Shown here one piece after another: positions 1 through 8,320 of a stretch of 64,000 bases of DNA. The notes beneath the pieces are model-generated. The model saw only the letters and a program-made list of their open reading frames with translations, was not told where the DNA came from and did no database searches. This DNA comes from Pseudomonas antarctica. Lineage in GTDB: Bacteria; Pseudomonadota; Gammaproteobacteria; Pseudomonadales; Pseudomonadaceae. Within the stretch, counting starts at the first letter, position 1. Every line of letters starts with the position of its first letter. The DNA is taken from contig NZ_UYXQ01000022.1 of the NCBI RefSeq assembly GCF_900624995.1, forward strand, positions 1-64,000. The letters are read 5' to 3'. The position numbers and the translations under genes were made by a program.

Positions 1-124
1 CCTTGGTGATTTGCTGGCTTTCGCCGGCGGACTTGTGGACCGCTGTAAGCTGGCTGTTGATCGTTTGGCTGGTTTCAACGGCTGGAGCTGGCTTTGCTTT
101 GCTGTTGGATGCTTTTACGCGCAT
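1..124 (-). CDS. Unrecognised protein, N-terminal part only
   Basis: An open frame enters from the left edge and starts at the ATG at 124-122, giving 41 visible residues beginning MRVKASNSKAKPAPAVE. The visible part is polar, rich in Ser, Lys, Ala and Gln, with no signal peptide or membrane segment. A GTG three codons upstream (133-131) has an AGG a few bases before it and could be the real start. I do not recognise the family, and the rest of the gene lies outside the window. It is divergent from the S1-domain gene at 447. Confidence 0.5.
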   Translation of the reverse strand, partial: MRVKASNSKAKPAPAVETSQTINSQLTAVHKSAGESQQITK

Positions 125-446
125 GGCGGCCACTAACCTGTAGAAAATTAACTTGGCCAGGCATCGTACAGGAAATACTTGACAATTGCTTGGCAAATAT
201 CCTTTAGGAATAATGGGCGCTGCCAGAATTAGCCAAAGTTTGCTGTTGAAATAACCGTCTAACTTACTGTTTTACCTCGAAACCACTGGCGTAAACGGTC
301 ACAGGCCTTTGGCAAAATGGGGTGCGCTGATCAGACGAGCGGATCGGTTCTATCGCAACGCCACTCCAGCCCGCGATTTTTCAGGCGCGCGCGCGTGCTG
401 GGCGCAACTCGGGTAGAATGCCGCCCACGTAACGAGGGTATTGGAA
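125..446. other. Intergenic region between divergent genes
   Basis: These 322 bases separate two divergent genes and must carry both promoters. The stretch around 175-260 is clearly richer in A and T than the flanks. I could not place a convincing -35/-10 pair at proper spacing and saw no ORF, operator palindrome or RNA gene. An alternating GC run (gcgcgcgcg) sits near 386-394. Confidence 0.4.
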
Positions 447-1283
447 ATGGCTTTAGTCGGGCGCTACAACAGCTTGCAAGTGGTTAAACACACTAACTTT
501 GGTTTGTACCTGGACGGTGCGCAAGATGGCGAAATCCTCTTGCCTAATCGGTATATCCCCAAAGATATTCCCAGTGAAGATGAAGACTGGCTTAACGTTT
601 TCATTTACCTGGACAGCGATGACAAACTTATCGCGACGACTGAAAAGCCGAAAGTTCAAGTCGGCGAATTCGCCAGTTTGAAAGTCGTCGAGGTCAACAG
701 CATTGGCGTATTCCTCGACTGGGGTTTGCCAAAAGATCTGTTGCTGCCGTATTCGGAAGAAAAACGTCAGATGACTGCGGGTGAGTACTGTGTCGTGCAC
801 GTCTATCTGGACAAGCACACCAAGCGCATCACCGCCACCGCGCGCCTGGATCGCTACCTGGACAAGACGCCTGCCAACTACCAGGTTGGCCAGGAAGTCG
901 ACCTGCTGGTGGCCGAAGCCACGGACATGGGCTTCAAGGCGATCATCAACAACAAGCATTGGGGCCTGATCCACAAGAACGAAGTGTTCAAGTTCCTGCG
1001 CCCGGGCAAGGAAGAGAAAGGCTTTATCAAGGAGATTCGCGCCGATGGCAACATCAGCCTGAGCCTGCAGCCGGTCGGTCAGGAAGCGGCTTCCAGCCTG
1101 AACGCGAAGATCCTCGCCAAGTTGCGTGAAAACAACGGCACCCTGCCCGTCAGCGACAAAAGCGACCCGACGGTGATCAGCAACTTGTTCGGCGTGAGCA
1201 AAGGCAACTTCAAAAAGGCCATTGGCGCGCTCTACAAGCAAGGTCAGATTGTGATTCACGCGGATCGTATTGAACTAAGCTGA
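447..1283 (+). CDS. S1-domain RNA-binding protein, CvfB/YitL family
   Basis: A soluble cytoplasmic protein of 278 residues with tandem S1-type beta-barrel repeats and a C-terminal winged-helix segment, the layout of the CvfB/YitL family, whose members bind RNA and influence virulence or stress gene expression in Gram-positive bacteria. Repeats are visible near residues 5-60 (VGRYNSLQVVKHTNFGLYL), 70-125 (VGEFASLKVVEVNSIGVFL) and 145-205 (VGQEVDLLVAEATDMGFKA). The tail after about 215 (ISNLFGVSKGNFKKAIGALY) fits the winged helix. The ATG at 447 is preferred over the in-frame TTG at 441 because a GAGGG ribosome site lies 9 bases before it. The gene is monocistronic; a hairpin follows the stop. 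The target RNA is unknown. Confidence 0.85.
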   Translation: MALVGRYNSLQVVKHTNFGLYLDGAQDGEILLPNRYIPKDIPSEDEDWLNVFIYLDSDDKLIATTEKPKVQVGEFASLKVVEVNSIGVFLDWGLPKDLLLPYSEEKRQMTAGEYCVVHVYLDKHTKRITATARLDRYLDKTPANYQVGQEVDLLVAEATDMGFKAIINNKHWGLIHKNEVFKFLRPGKEEKGFIKEIRADGNISLSLQPVGQEAASSLNAKILAKLRENNGTLPVSDKSDPTVISNLFGVSKGNFKKAIGALYKQGQIVIHADRIELS

Positions 1284-1299
1284 GTGCGGCTTGCTCTTC

Positions 1300-1323
1300 T
1301 GTAGGAGCAATTGGGCTCCTACA
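1300..1323. repeat. REP-like hairpin between two genes
   Basis: The arms TGTAGGAGC and GGCTCCTACA pair around a short loop just after the S1-domain gene. The sequence is a variant of the GTGGGAGC REP family. The 3' arm runs straight into the AGAGG ribosome site of the next gene, so folding could affect its translation as well as the end of the upstream transcript. Confidence 0.6.
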
Positions 1324-1335
1324 GAGGTTGCGTAA

Positions 1336-1734
1336 ATGACCCAGAAAACACTGTTCGCTTACCTCGCCACCTTGCTTGCCTTCCTGGTGCTCGATGGCCT
1401 TTGGCTCGGCGTTCTTATGGGCCCGACCTACAAGTCACTGCTGGGCCCATTGATGCTTGACCAACCCCGCCTGTTGCCCGCCGTGTTGTTCTATCTTCTG
1501 TATGTGATCGGTTGTGTGGTGTTCGTGGTCCTGCCAAGCGCCACTTGGCAACGCGCCGCGCGCCTGGGTGCCTTGCTCGGGCTGGTGGCCTACGGCACGT
1601 ATGACCTGAGCAACTGGGCCACGCTGCAAGGCTGGTCCGCTGGGTTGGCCATGATGGACATGGCGTGGGGCACCTTCCTGACAGCGGCGTGCTGCACGGT
1701 TGGCTACCTGTGTGCACATCGGGTGCGCCACTGA
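1336..1734 (+). CDS. DUF2177 family inner-membrane protein
   Basis: A 132-residue, very hydrophobic protein with four likely membrane segments (about residues 8-30, 47-68, 75-95 and 103-124). Family signatures visible are the N-terminal LDGLWLGVLM block, GTYDLSNWATL near 88-98 and WSAGLAMMDMAWG near 101-113. These match DUF2177, whose biochemical role is unknown. The ATG at 1336 has an AGAGG site 8 bases upstream. It lies 52 bases after the S1-domain gene and is separated from it by a hairpin. Length agrees with the family. Confidence 0.8.
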   Translation: MTQKTLFAYLATLLAFLVLDGLWLGVLMGPTYKSLLGPLMLDQPRLLPAVLFYLLYVIGCVVFVVLPSATWQRAARLGALLGLVAYGTYDLSNWATLQGWSAGLAMMDMAWGTFLTAACCTVGYLCAHRVRH

Positions 1735-1932
1735 TTGTGTACAGGATTTGTGTGCACCGTTGCTGAGCGCAGTTCCCACTTATAGGTCTTCATTAAACCC
1801 TTTGGAACGCCGTTCCAGAGGGATTGTGTTCTATTGGCACGCAATCTGCTGAAAGCCTCGTATACAAACCAGGCCGCCTCCCGTATGCATCCCGTTGCGC
1901 AAGCGCAGGCCGGTATTTCGAGGAACCAAGCG

Positions 1933-3375
1933 ATGACCGAACAGTTGCCCAAAGGCTACAGCCCGCGCCTGTACAATCAGGACCTGGGCCCACTGCCGCA
2001 ACAGTGGACCTGGTACAACATCTTCGCCTTCTGGATGAGTGACGTGCACAGCGTCGGCGGTTACGTCTTCGCCGCCAGCCTGTTCGCGCTCGGGTTGGCC
2101 AGTTGGCAGGTGTTGATCGCCTTGCTTGCGGGTATTTGCATCGTGCAATTGATCGCTAATCTGGTTGCCAAACCGAGTCAGCAAGCGGCGGCGCCTTACC
2201 CGGTAATCTGCCGGCTGGCGTTCGGCGTGTTCGGGGCGAATATTCCGGCGGTGATTCGCGGCCTGATCGCGGTTGCGTGGTACGGGATTCAGACGTACCT
2301 GGCTTCGAGTGCCTTGATCATCGTGGTGCTGCGTTTTTTCCCGCAGATGGCGGTGTATGCAGAGCCGCATTTTGCCGGCCTATCCTACTTGGGCTGGTTT
2401 GGTTTCCTCAGCTTATGGCTATTGCAGGCTGCGGTGTTCTGGGCCGGTATGGAATCCATCCGCCGCTTTATCGACTGGGCGGGGCCAGTGGTTTATGCGG
2501 TGATGTTCGCCTTGGCTGGCTGGATTGTGTGGAAGGCCGGCTGGGCGAATATCAGCTTTACCCTGGCGGAAAAATCTTTGTCGGGATGGCAGGCTTTTGG
2601 CCAGGTGATTGTGGCAACGGCGTTGGTGGTGTCGTACTTCTCCGGCCCCACGCTGAATTTTGGCGATTTCAGCCGCTATTGCCGCAGCATGCGCGACGTG
2701 CGCCGTGGCAATTTCTGGGGGTTGCCAGTGAATTTCCTGGCGTTCTCGCTGGTGACCGTCGTTATCGTCTCGGGCACCTTGCCTGTGTTTGGCGAAATGC
2801 TGCATGACCCGATCGCCACCGTTTCGCGAATCGACAACAGCATGGCGGTACTGCTTGGCGCCTTTGCGTTTGTTACAGCGACTATCGGCATCAATATCGT
2901 CGCCAACTTCGTGTCTCCTGCGTTTGACTTCGCCAACGTTGCGCCGAGCAAAATCAGCTGGCGTGCCGGTGGAATGATCGCGGCAGTCGCGTCGATCTTC
3001 ATTACCCCGTGGAACCTGTTCAACAACCCGCTGATGATCCACTACACCTTGGATATCCTCGCGGCGTTTATCGGGCCGCTGTTCGGGATTCTATTGGTGG
3101 ACTTCTACGTGATCAAAAAACAGCAGATCGATGTGGACGCGCTGTTCGATGACAGCCCCAGCGGGCGCTATTACTTCGACGGCGGCGTGAACTGGACGGC
3201 CGTCAAAGCCTTGGTGCCCGCGATGCTGGTGGGCGTCGCGATCACCTTCACCCCGGCTTTGCAGGGCATGGCCAACTTCGCCTGGTTTACCGGCTGCTTG
3301 CTGGGTGGGCTGTTTTTCCTGGTCCTTGCGCGGCGAGAACAGGTTCGCGTGCCGGCGCCGATGGTTGCTGGCTGA
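1933..3375 (+). CDS. NCS1-family nucleobase/hydantoin-type permease
   Basis: A 480-residue inner-membrane secondary transporter with about 12 hydrophobic segments. The N-terminal sequence (NQDLGPLPQQWTWYNIFAFWM, then VGGYVFAASLFALGL) is typical of the NCS1 family, which imports nucleobases, hydantoins, allantoin or related compounds with Na+ or H+. The ATG at 1933 is chosen because a GAGGA site lies 8 bases upstream; a longer frame from a TTG at 1834 lacks such a site and adds a polar leader foreign to the family. Its 3' end overlaps the convergent MFS frame by 89 bases. Substrate cannot be fixed from sequence; no catabolic gene lies beside it. Confidence 0.85.
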   Translation: MTEQLPKGYSPRLYNQDLGPLPQQWTWYNIFAFWMSDVHSVGGYVFAASLFALGLASWQVLIALLAGICIVQLIANLVAKPSQQAAAPYPVICRLAFGVFGANIPAVIRGLIAVAWYGIQTYLASSALIIVVLRFFPQMAVYAEPHFAGLSYLGWFGFLSLWLLQAAVFWAGMESIRRFIDWAGPVVYAVMFALAGWIVWKAGWANISFTLAEKSLSGWQAFGQVIVATALVVSYFSGPTLNFGDFSRYCRSMRDVRRGNFWGLPVNFLAFSLVTVVIVSGTLPVFGEMLHDPIATVSRIDNSMAVLLGAFAFVTATIGINIVANFVSPAFDFANVAPSKISWRAGGMIAAVASIFITPWNLFNNPLMIHYTLDILAAFIGPLFGILLVDFYVIKKQQIDVDALFDDSPSGRYYFDGGVNWTAVKALVPAMLVGVAITFTPALQGMANFAWFTGCLLGGLFFLVLARREQVRVPAPMVAG

Positions 3376-4503
3376 CCGCCGCGACCGGGCGCAGCAATAC
3401 CGCGCCAGCTAATGCCAGGCCTGCACCTGCGATCACCAATGCCGGTTGCAGGCCGCCACTCAGATGACTGCTTACCGACGCCAGCAAGGGGCCGCTCAAT
3501 TGACCGATGGCAAAACTGGCCGTCAGTAGGCCGGTGCTGCGCTGATAGCCGTGGGGCGCGATTTCTCGTAAACGTTGCATCACCAGCATCATGCACGCCA
3601 GGAATGGCGTACCGCACAGCAACACCCCCAGCGCCAAGCCCAGCCACTGCCCAGCAAGCAGGCGAACACACCGGCCGCTTGCAGCCACAAGGTTGCCATC
3701 AGCCAGCGACGGGTGGTGTGCGGACTGTGGCGGCGCATGCTCACCACCACGACCCCGACGGCGGCCGTCAGACCAAAACAGGGCCAGAACAGATCGGCCT
3801 GCCACGCGCCTTTGAATTGCGCGCTGGCCATCTGCGAGAGGAAGGTCGCCGGGATGATGTAGCCCAGGCCGTAGAGAAAATAAATCCAGCACAAGTGCAT
3901 GATGCTCTGGTTGCTGCCGGCACTGATGGCAGGTGCAACCGTGGTATTCGGTTGAGGCAGGAACGGCAGAATCGCCAGCAACATCAGCAGTGCCACCACG
4001 CCATACACCAACCACAGCGTGGCTGAACTTTGCCCCAGCAGGTTTGAGCCCAGCGCCAGCAAACCGGTCAGCAAAATCCCCAGCCCTGGCCCGGCGAACA
4101 CCATGGCACCCAAGCGCGGGCGCCCGGCGGCGATCGCCAGTGGCTGGCTCAGACTGGTGATCATCACTAAGGCCCAGGCGCTCGCAACGCCGGTGCCGAA
4201 ACGCAGCAGTAGATGCGGCCAAAACCCTTGCGCCCAATACGATGCCAGCGTCAGCAGCACACACAGCCACAGCCCACCGTACATACGCCCGCGCACATGG
4301 TGGTGGCTGCGGGCGAAGACTGAATCCACCGCGCCGACGAAGTAGCCCAGGTAATTGGCAGCGGCGATCAGGCCCGCGCCCGTCAGGTCGATTTGCCCCT
4401 CGCTGAGCAAATGCGGCATCTGCGGGGTAAGGGCGAAGCGGCCAATGCCCATGGCCATCATCAGGGCGATAAAGCTGGTGAGTAAGCGGGTCAGCGCTGA
4501 CAT
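3287..4503 (-). pseudogene. MFS transporter, YbfB/YjiJ type, frameshifted
   Basis: The N-terminal part (from the ATG at 4503, MSALTRLLTSFIALMMAMG) reads in one frame to about 3653, then breaks into junk and stops at 3589. The missing C-terminal third (GQWLGLALGVLLCG, then REIAPHGYQRSTGLLTASF) continues in another frame to 3287. One extra G on the minus strand, in the GGG at 3652-3650, would restore a protein of about 404 residues with 12 membrane segments, normal for this MFS family. This is either a real inactivating mutation or a sequence error; a three-base run is a weak hotspot for errors. The restored frame overlaps the 3' end of the NCS1 gene. A LysR regulator is divergent from it. Confidence 0.8.
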
Positions 4504-4606
4504 GCTCTGGTTTCCTGCAAGGAGGCGACGACCTTCAGGCTAAAGCGAATTGACTTTCTGTAAAAATGAATAATAGTGACTAACTTGTTCAGTTTTGGAG
4601 AAAGGT

Positions 4607-5500
4607 ATGGAGTTCAGTCAATTGCGGATTTTCCAGGCCGTGGCAGAAGAGGGCTCCATCACCCGTGCTGCCGAGCGCCTGCATCGCGTGCCGTCGAACC
4701 TGTCGACCCGGCTTAAGCAGATGGAGGCGCAGCTCGGTGTTGAGTTGTTCGTTCGTGAGCGTCAGCGTTTGCAGCTTTCTCCTGCGGGCAAAGTCTTGTT
4801 GGACTACAGCACCCGTCTGATCGCATTGCACGATGAAGCCCACGGCGCCGTTCAGGGCGGGCAACCGGCTGGCGACTTTGTGCTGGGCAGCATGTACAGC
4901 ACCGCCGCAATTCATTTGCCCCAGTTATTGGCGCTCTACCACAAGGCGTATCCGATGGTGAACCTGCAGGTGCAGTCGGCGCCCAGCGGTGAATTGCTCG
5001 AAGGCTTGATCACTGGGCGGTTGGACGCGGCGTTGGTGGATGGCCCGCTGACCATTGCCACGCTGGACGGTGTGCCGCTTTGCGAAGAACGCCTGGTGCT
5101 GATTTGTGAGGCTGATCACCCACCCGTGCGCGGGCCGCAGGATGTTGCCGGCCGCTCGGTATTCACTTTCCGCCGCAGTTGCGCCTACCGCGCACGTCTG
5201 GAAACCTGGTTTTCTCACGAGCGGGTGGCCATGGGCCGGGCGATTGAGATTGAGTCCTATCAGGGCATGCTCGCCTGCGTCATCGCCGGTTCCGGTGTGG
5301 CATTGATGTCCGAATCCATGCTCGATAGCTTGCCGGGCAAGGGCAGCGTGTCCGTTCATCCCCTAACAGGGCCTTTTGCTACCGCAACGACCTGGCTGAT
5401 GTGGCGAAAGGGTATGCTCGGCGCTAACCTCAATGCATGGATCGACCTGCAGCAGGAAGGCAAAGCCGAGTCCTTGCAGGACGCACGCGCGATTGCTTGA
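4607..5500 (+). CDS. LysR-family transcriptional regulator
   Basis: A 297-residue LysR-type regulator. The N-terminal helix-turn-helix is clear (FSQLRIFQAVAEEGSITRAA, residues 3-22, then RVPSNLSTRLKQME), followed by a periplasmic-binding-protein-like effector domain from about residue 88. The ATG at 4607 follows a GGAG site by 6 bases; the upstream in-frame TTG at 4595 overlaps that site and is unlikely. It is divergent from the frameshifted MFS gene with 103 bases between them, the usual layout of a LysR regulator and its target. The sequence resembles the putrescine-utilisation regulator PtrR group, but that is only a resemblance and the inducer is unknown. Confidence 0.85.
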   Translation: MEFSQLRIFQAVAEEGSITRAAERLHRVPSNLSTRLKQMEAQLGVELFVRERQRLQLSPAGKVLLDYSTRLIALHDEAHGAVQGGQPAGDFVLGSMYSTAAIHLPQLLALYHKAYPMVNLQVQSAPSGELLEGLITGRLDAALVDGPLTIATLDGVPLCEERLVLICEADHPPVRGPQDVAGRSVFTFRRSCAYRARLETWFSHERVAMGRAIEIESYQGMLACVIAGSGVALMSESMLDSLPGKGSVSVHPLTGPFATATTWLMWRKGMLGANLNAWIDLQQEGKAESLQDARAIA

Positions 5501-5510
5501 ACGATCCGTC

Positions 5511-5524
5511 AGGATTTGGATCAA
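5511..5524 (+). promoter_or_regulatory. FNR/Anr-like box upstream of PA1414-like ORF
   Basis: AGGAT-TTGG-ATCAA matches 8 of 10 conserved positions of the FNR/Anr consensus TTGAT-NNNN-ATCAA, with a perfect right half. It lies about 119 bases before the small ORF at 5643. At a class II spacing, transcription would start near 5559 and leave a leader of about 84 bases. I see no strong -10 element, so this is a candidate only. Confidence 0.45.
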
Positions 5525-5642
5525 TTCAGTAATAGTTCGTTGTGGTTTCGTTCAAGCATTACTTAGGACTTAGGGCTACTATCACTGTAGGAAAAGGCGA
5601 CAAAACTCTCGCCGACCCGCATTACCCGCAAAGGGGGCAACC

Positions 5643-5765
5643 ATGAAAGAGAAAATTCAAAACTGGCTCCATGACGTTGGAGTCGCGCTTGGCTTGATCG
5701 AGCCTCCGCTGCAACCGATCCCGATTCGCACGGATGACGAGCAGCGTCGGCCGCGTCGCCGCTAA
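5643..5765 (+). CDS. Small conserved protein, PA1414-like
   Basis: A 40-residue ORF starting MKEKIQNWLHDVGVALG and ending in an Arg-rich tail (RRPRRR), with a strong AAGGGGG ribosome site 6 bases before the ATG. It closely resembles what I remember of P. aeruginosa PA1414, a very short, oxygen-responsive gene. The transcript of that locus is also reported to act as the small RNA SicX. A hairpin (GGCGA/TCGCC, 5595-5613) lies in the leader. The amphipathic N-terminal helix and basic tail suggest membrane or nucleic-acid contact, but no function is established. The gene is followed by a long REP hairpin. Whether protein, RNA or both matter cannot be read from sequence. Confidence 0.75.
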   Translation: MKEKIQNWLHDVGVALGLIEPPLQPIPIRTDDEQRRPRRR

Positions 5766-5777
5766 AGCCGGTATCGC

Positions 5778-5829
5778 CGCAACAATAACTGTGGGAGCGA
5801 GCAAGTCCGCTCCCACAGTTGTTGTTGCG
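5778..5829. repeat. Long REP hairpin, likely transcript end
   Basis: Arms at 5778-5799 and 5808-5829 form a nearly perfect 22-bp stem containing the GTGGGAGCG REP core, with an 8-base loop. It follows the small ORF by 12 bases and probably ends or protects its transcript. There is no T-run, so classical intrinsic termination is not shown. Confidence 0.7.
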
Positions 5830-5836
5830 CAAGACC

Positions 5837-5892
5837 AAAAAAACGGGCGCGACATCCGACGTCGCACTCGCTGAAAAAAACGCCTCTGAATC
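5837..5892. repeat. Direct repeat, copy A (duplicated terminator)
   Basis: This 56-base segment is about 90% identical to 8288-8342 in the same orientation, including a run of seven A and 24 identical bases starting CGGGCGCGACATCC. It contains the same hairpin that serves as terminator for the symporter gene at 8352-9734, but no gene uses it here. The two copies bracket the fused oxidoreductase gene. The remaining 282 bases up to the start at 6175 are AT-rich and hold only the leader hairpin at 6062-6112. Confidence 0.8.
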
Positions 5893-6061
5893 CCGCCATG
5901 CCTAACCGACCGTCCGGATGATGACGTCTGGTTCCAGCAGAAACTTATCGAGCCTATCCTTTATTGCTTTCTCTGTAATGCAGGCAAGTAGTCCAAACTT
6001 GCGCGCGTCAGAAAGGTTCAGTAAATGTCGGAATTGGACTACCTGTTTATCAGACCTGATT

Positions 6062-6112
6062 GGCTGATCTAATTAAAAAGAAAGGCGTAATTTTAAATTC
6101 GTCAGCCTTTTT
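6062..6112 (+). terminator. Terminator-like hairpin in leader of fused oxidoreductase gene
   Basis: GGCTGA (6062-6067) pairs with TCAGCC (6102-6107). An AATT/AATT inner pairing extends the stem, and TTTTT follows directly. It lies 62 bases before the start codon at 6175. It may be an attenuator in the leader or a relic terminator of whatever preceded the gene before it arrived here. The base composition is strikingly AT-rich compared with the surrounding chromosome. Confidence 0.5.
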
Positions 6113-6174
6113 AAGGCTTACACGCGAAGATCTAGATGTTCGAGGCGCTAATTAAAAGTTGCTGGAGACACATT

Positions 6175-8277
6175 ATGAGGCTCTCTTCCATTCCGTCAGT
6201 CGCCGTGTCACTCATCGCCACTACCGAAAATATTTTACATATTGCACCCGCGTCGAGGGGCTGGAGAGCCGACGCGCCCAGCAACGTAGTATTCTTTCCC
6301 CCGACATTAGCCAAGCAAGCGCTGCTCATGCAGATTGGGCTCCTGCGCCCATCAACGATTGTTGTCGGCGACCAACTGATCGATGCGGATGTCATTGACC
6401 AATGGCGTATCTCTCACCCCTTTGGAGCGCTCCATTTGGTTCGCAGAGGTACAAGTCTGGATAAGGTACGACTGGACCTGTGCGAAACCAACGATATTCG
6501 CGTCGTTAACACTCCCGGGGTCAACGCACCGCATGTTGCTGACTATCTCGCGCACTGGCTGACGCTGGCCGATGGCTCAATACCCCAGGATGTTTGTGTG
6601 CTGGGCTACGGCAATGTAGGACAAGAGCTTGTTAAGTTGTTGCTTGATCGAGATCCGGAGGTTCGGATCAAAGTGTTAGTTCGACACGACCGGGCGCCGG
6701 ACACTATCGGAGACGCATTTTTCGACTTCAGAGTGTCATTTTTCGCCGACTGGCGCGAGGCATTGGAGGGGACCTCTGCTGTCGCCCTATGCTTATCCCT
6801 GAATGCTGAAACCGCTCACCGCATTGATCGTGCTCTCATTCAATGCCTGAACAGGCAAGCTCGCCTGGTCTGTATCGCCAAGCCCGACGTGTTCAGCGAT
6901 GATGCTTTGCAAACGTTGGCAACGGCTGAAGGCATCCAGCTTGTACTGGATTACGGGCCCGGAACATTGAATGCCTTTCGGGTTCGCACCGAAGCGCTCG
7001 GCTGTAGTGTTTCCACATGGTGCAATCCGGCAATGCTGACCACGCAGGCGGCAACCACCGAAGCCTGCCATTGCGACCTCGACTATGCGGTCTCGATTCA
7101 GTTGGGCTTGATGGCCCTGCACGGCATTGTGAGCCGCAAAATAACCCAAATAATGACGATCCCCTCCGAACAGGCCGATACGCGTGCGCCACGCGTGTCG
7201 ATCATCGGCAGAGGTATTAACGGTTTGCTTCAAGCCGTGATGTTCCGACTGGCGAATTATCAGGTCACGGTATACGGAGGAAATCAGCAGAGCGATGGCG
7301 CGAGCCATAAGCCTGTGAACATGCGCCATCTGTCAGCCACGGAGACGACTGCCAAGCCACTGCATAACGATTTCCTGACTCCCGGAAATCAGTATTTGGC
7401 CGTCGAGTGCAACCGTGCAGGCATCGAATTGTTTGAAAAACTCCTGGCCGACAACCCATCGCTGGCACGATTCGCGCGCTCACGGATTGTACGAGCCTAC
7501 CGGGACGACGCCAGCGGTGTAGAGGCGGCGATCTGTGAGCAACGCGCTATCGAAAACAGGCCGTGGCCGAGTGGCAAGCCTGGACGTGAATGTGTAGAGA
7601 TCAGTCAACTGCAATTCCAGGCAAGTTATGCGATCCCGGGGATCGGTCGGGCTATTGAGGTATCGGGCTACGATCTGGAATTTACTCACCTGATGGCTGA
7701 GACAGTGAGGCTTTTGCAGCGCTCTGGGGTTCAGTTCCTGACTCAGTATCTCAATCCAGTCCAAATTGCTGATCTGAGCAGAGAACATTTTGTTGTCACC
7801 GCCATGGGAGTGGAGGAGCCGGAGGCGATCGCGATCACGGGCTGGTTTTTCAAGTTGCGCGCTGTTGGGAATGAGGGGAAGGAACTGCGCGGACTCAAGC
7901 TGCAGTACGATCTGCCAATCGGCGTTATGAATTGCCGCTTGGACGGCGAATGTATTCTTGTCTCGGGCGGGCAGGTTCCGCCGGATGCGGCGCCGGCGTA
8001 CAAGGAACAGATACTGACGGCTTGTCTGGCCGCTGTTTCTCGGCACTTTCCAACGTCTTACCGCAAAGCGATCGAACGTGGCGACTTACAAGTTATCGAA
8101 TGTGTCCGACCCGGCTCTTCAGATGGACTATCAATAGTTTATTGGGCCGCCTACAACCGAATTGTGGCCGGGGCAACCTATGCCGCAGGCACAACACAGG
8201 GCTTGTTGTGGGCTTCTTTAGTCCAGGAAATAATTCAGGCAAGAGCGCCTGGCGTTTCGGCAACCTGGGCTGATTGA
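6175..8277 (+). CDS. Fused 2-hydroxyacid dehydrogenase-like / FAD oxidoreductase protein
   Basis: A 700-residue protein joining two oxidoreductase folds. Residues 1-330 resemble D-2-hydroxyacid dehydrogenases: VVNTPGVN near 110-117 and a dinucleotide motif GYGNVG at 144-149. The catalytic triad looks lost: Lys236 at the Arg position, DYGPG (259-263) where the Glu should follow, and Pro-Ala (285-286) for Pro-His. Residues 340-690 resemble DadA-like FAD oxidases, with IIGRGING at 343-350, but no acidic residue ends the second strand (VTVYGG). The ATG at 6175 has GGAG 7 bases upstream; an ATG at 6136 lacks a site. Lower GC content and the flanking direct repeat suggest acquisition. No partner gene lies beside it and the substrate is unknown. 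Confidence 0.65.
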   Translation: MRLSSIPSVAVSLIATTENILHIAPASRGWRADAPSNVVFFPPTLAKQALLMQIGLLRPSTIVVGDQLIDADVIDQWRISHPFGALHLVRRGTSLDKVRLDLCETNDIRVVNTPGVNAPHVADYLAHWLTLADGSIPQDVCVLGYGNVGQELVKLLLDRDPEVRIKVLVRHDRAPDTIGDAFFDFRVSFFADWREALEGTSAVALCLSLNAETAHRIDRALIQCLNRQARLVCIAKPDVFSDDALQTLATAEGIQLVLDYGPGTLNAFRVRTEALGCSVSTWCNPAMLTTQAATTEACHCDLDYAVSIQLGLMALHGIVSRKITQIMTIPSEQADTRAPRVSIIGRGINGLLQAVMFRLANYQVTVYGGNQQSDGASHKPVNMRHLSATETTAKPLHNDFLTPGNQYLAVECNRAGIELFEKLLADNPSLARFARSRIVRAYRDDASGVEAAICEQRAIENRPWPSGKPGRECVEISQLQFQASYAIPGIGRAIEVSGYDLEFTHLMAETVRLLQRSGVQFLTQYLNPVQIADLSREHFVVTAMGVEEPEAIAITGWFFKLRAVGNEGKELRGLKLQYDLPIGVMNCRLDGECILVSGGQVPPDAAPAYKEQILTACLAAVSRHFPTSYRKAIERGDLQVIECVRPGSSDGLSIVYWAAYNRIVAGATYAAGTTQGLLWASLVQEIIQARAPGVSATWAD

Positions 8278-8287
8278 GAGTGTGCGG

Positions 8288-8320
8288 AAAAAAACGGGCG
8301 CGACATCCGACGTCGCACCC
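8288..8320 (-). terminator. Rho-independent terminator of the gbu operon
   Basis: Read on the minus strand, GGGTGCGAC pairs with GTCGCGCCC (one mismatch) around a 7-base loop and is followed by seven T. It sits 31 bases after the stop of the sodium/solute symporter gene, the last gene of the gbuA operon. Confidence 0.8.

Noticed and set aside
453..1259. 268-codon frame opposite the S1-domain gene, and similar long antisense frames opposite purM (35377-36447), rlmD, relA, cbiB and others
   Set aside because: High GC leaves antisense frames open. The opposite strands encode clear protein families with ribosome sites.
1834..1932. Upstream extension of the first NCS1 permease to a TTG at 1834
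   Set aside because: No ribosome site at 1834; the ATG at 1933 has one and matches the family N terminus.
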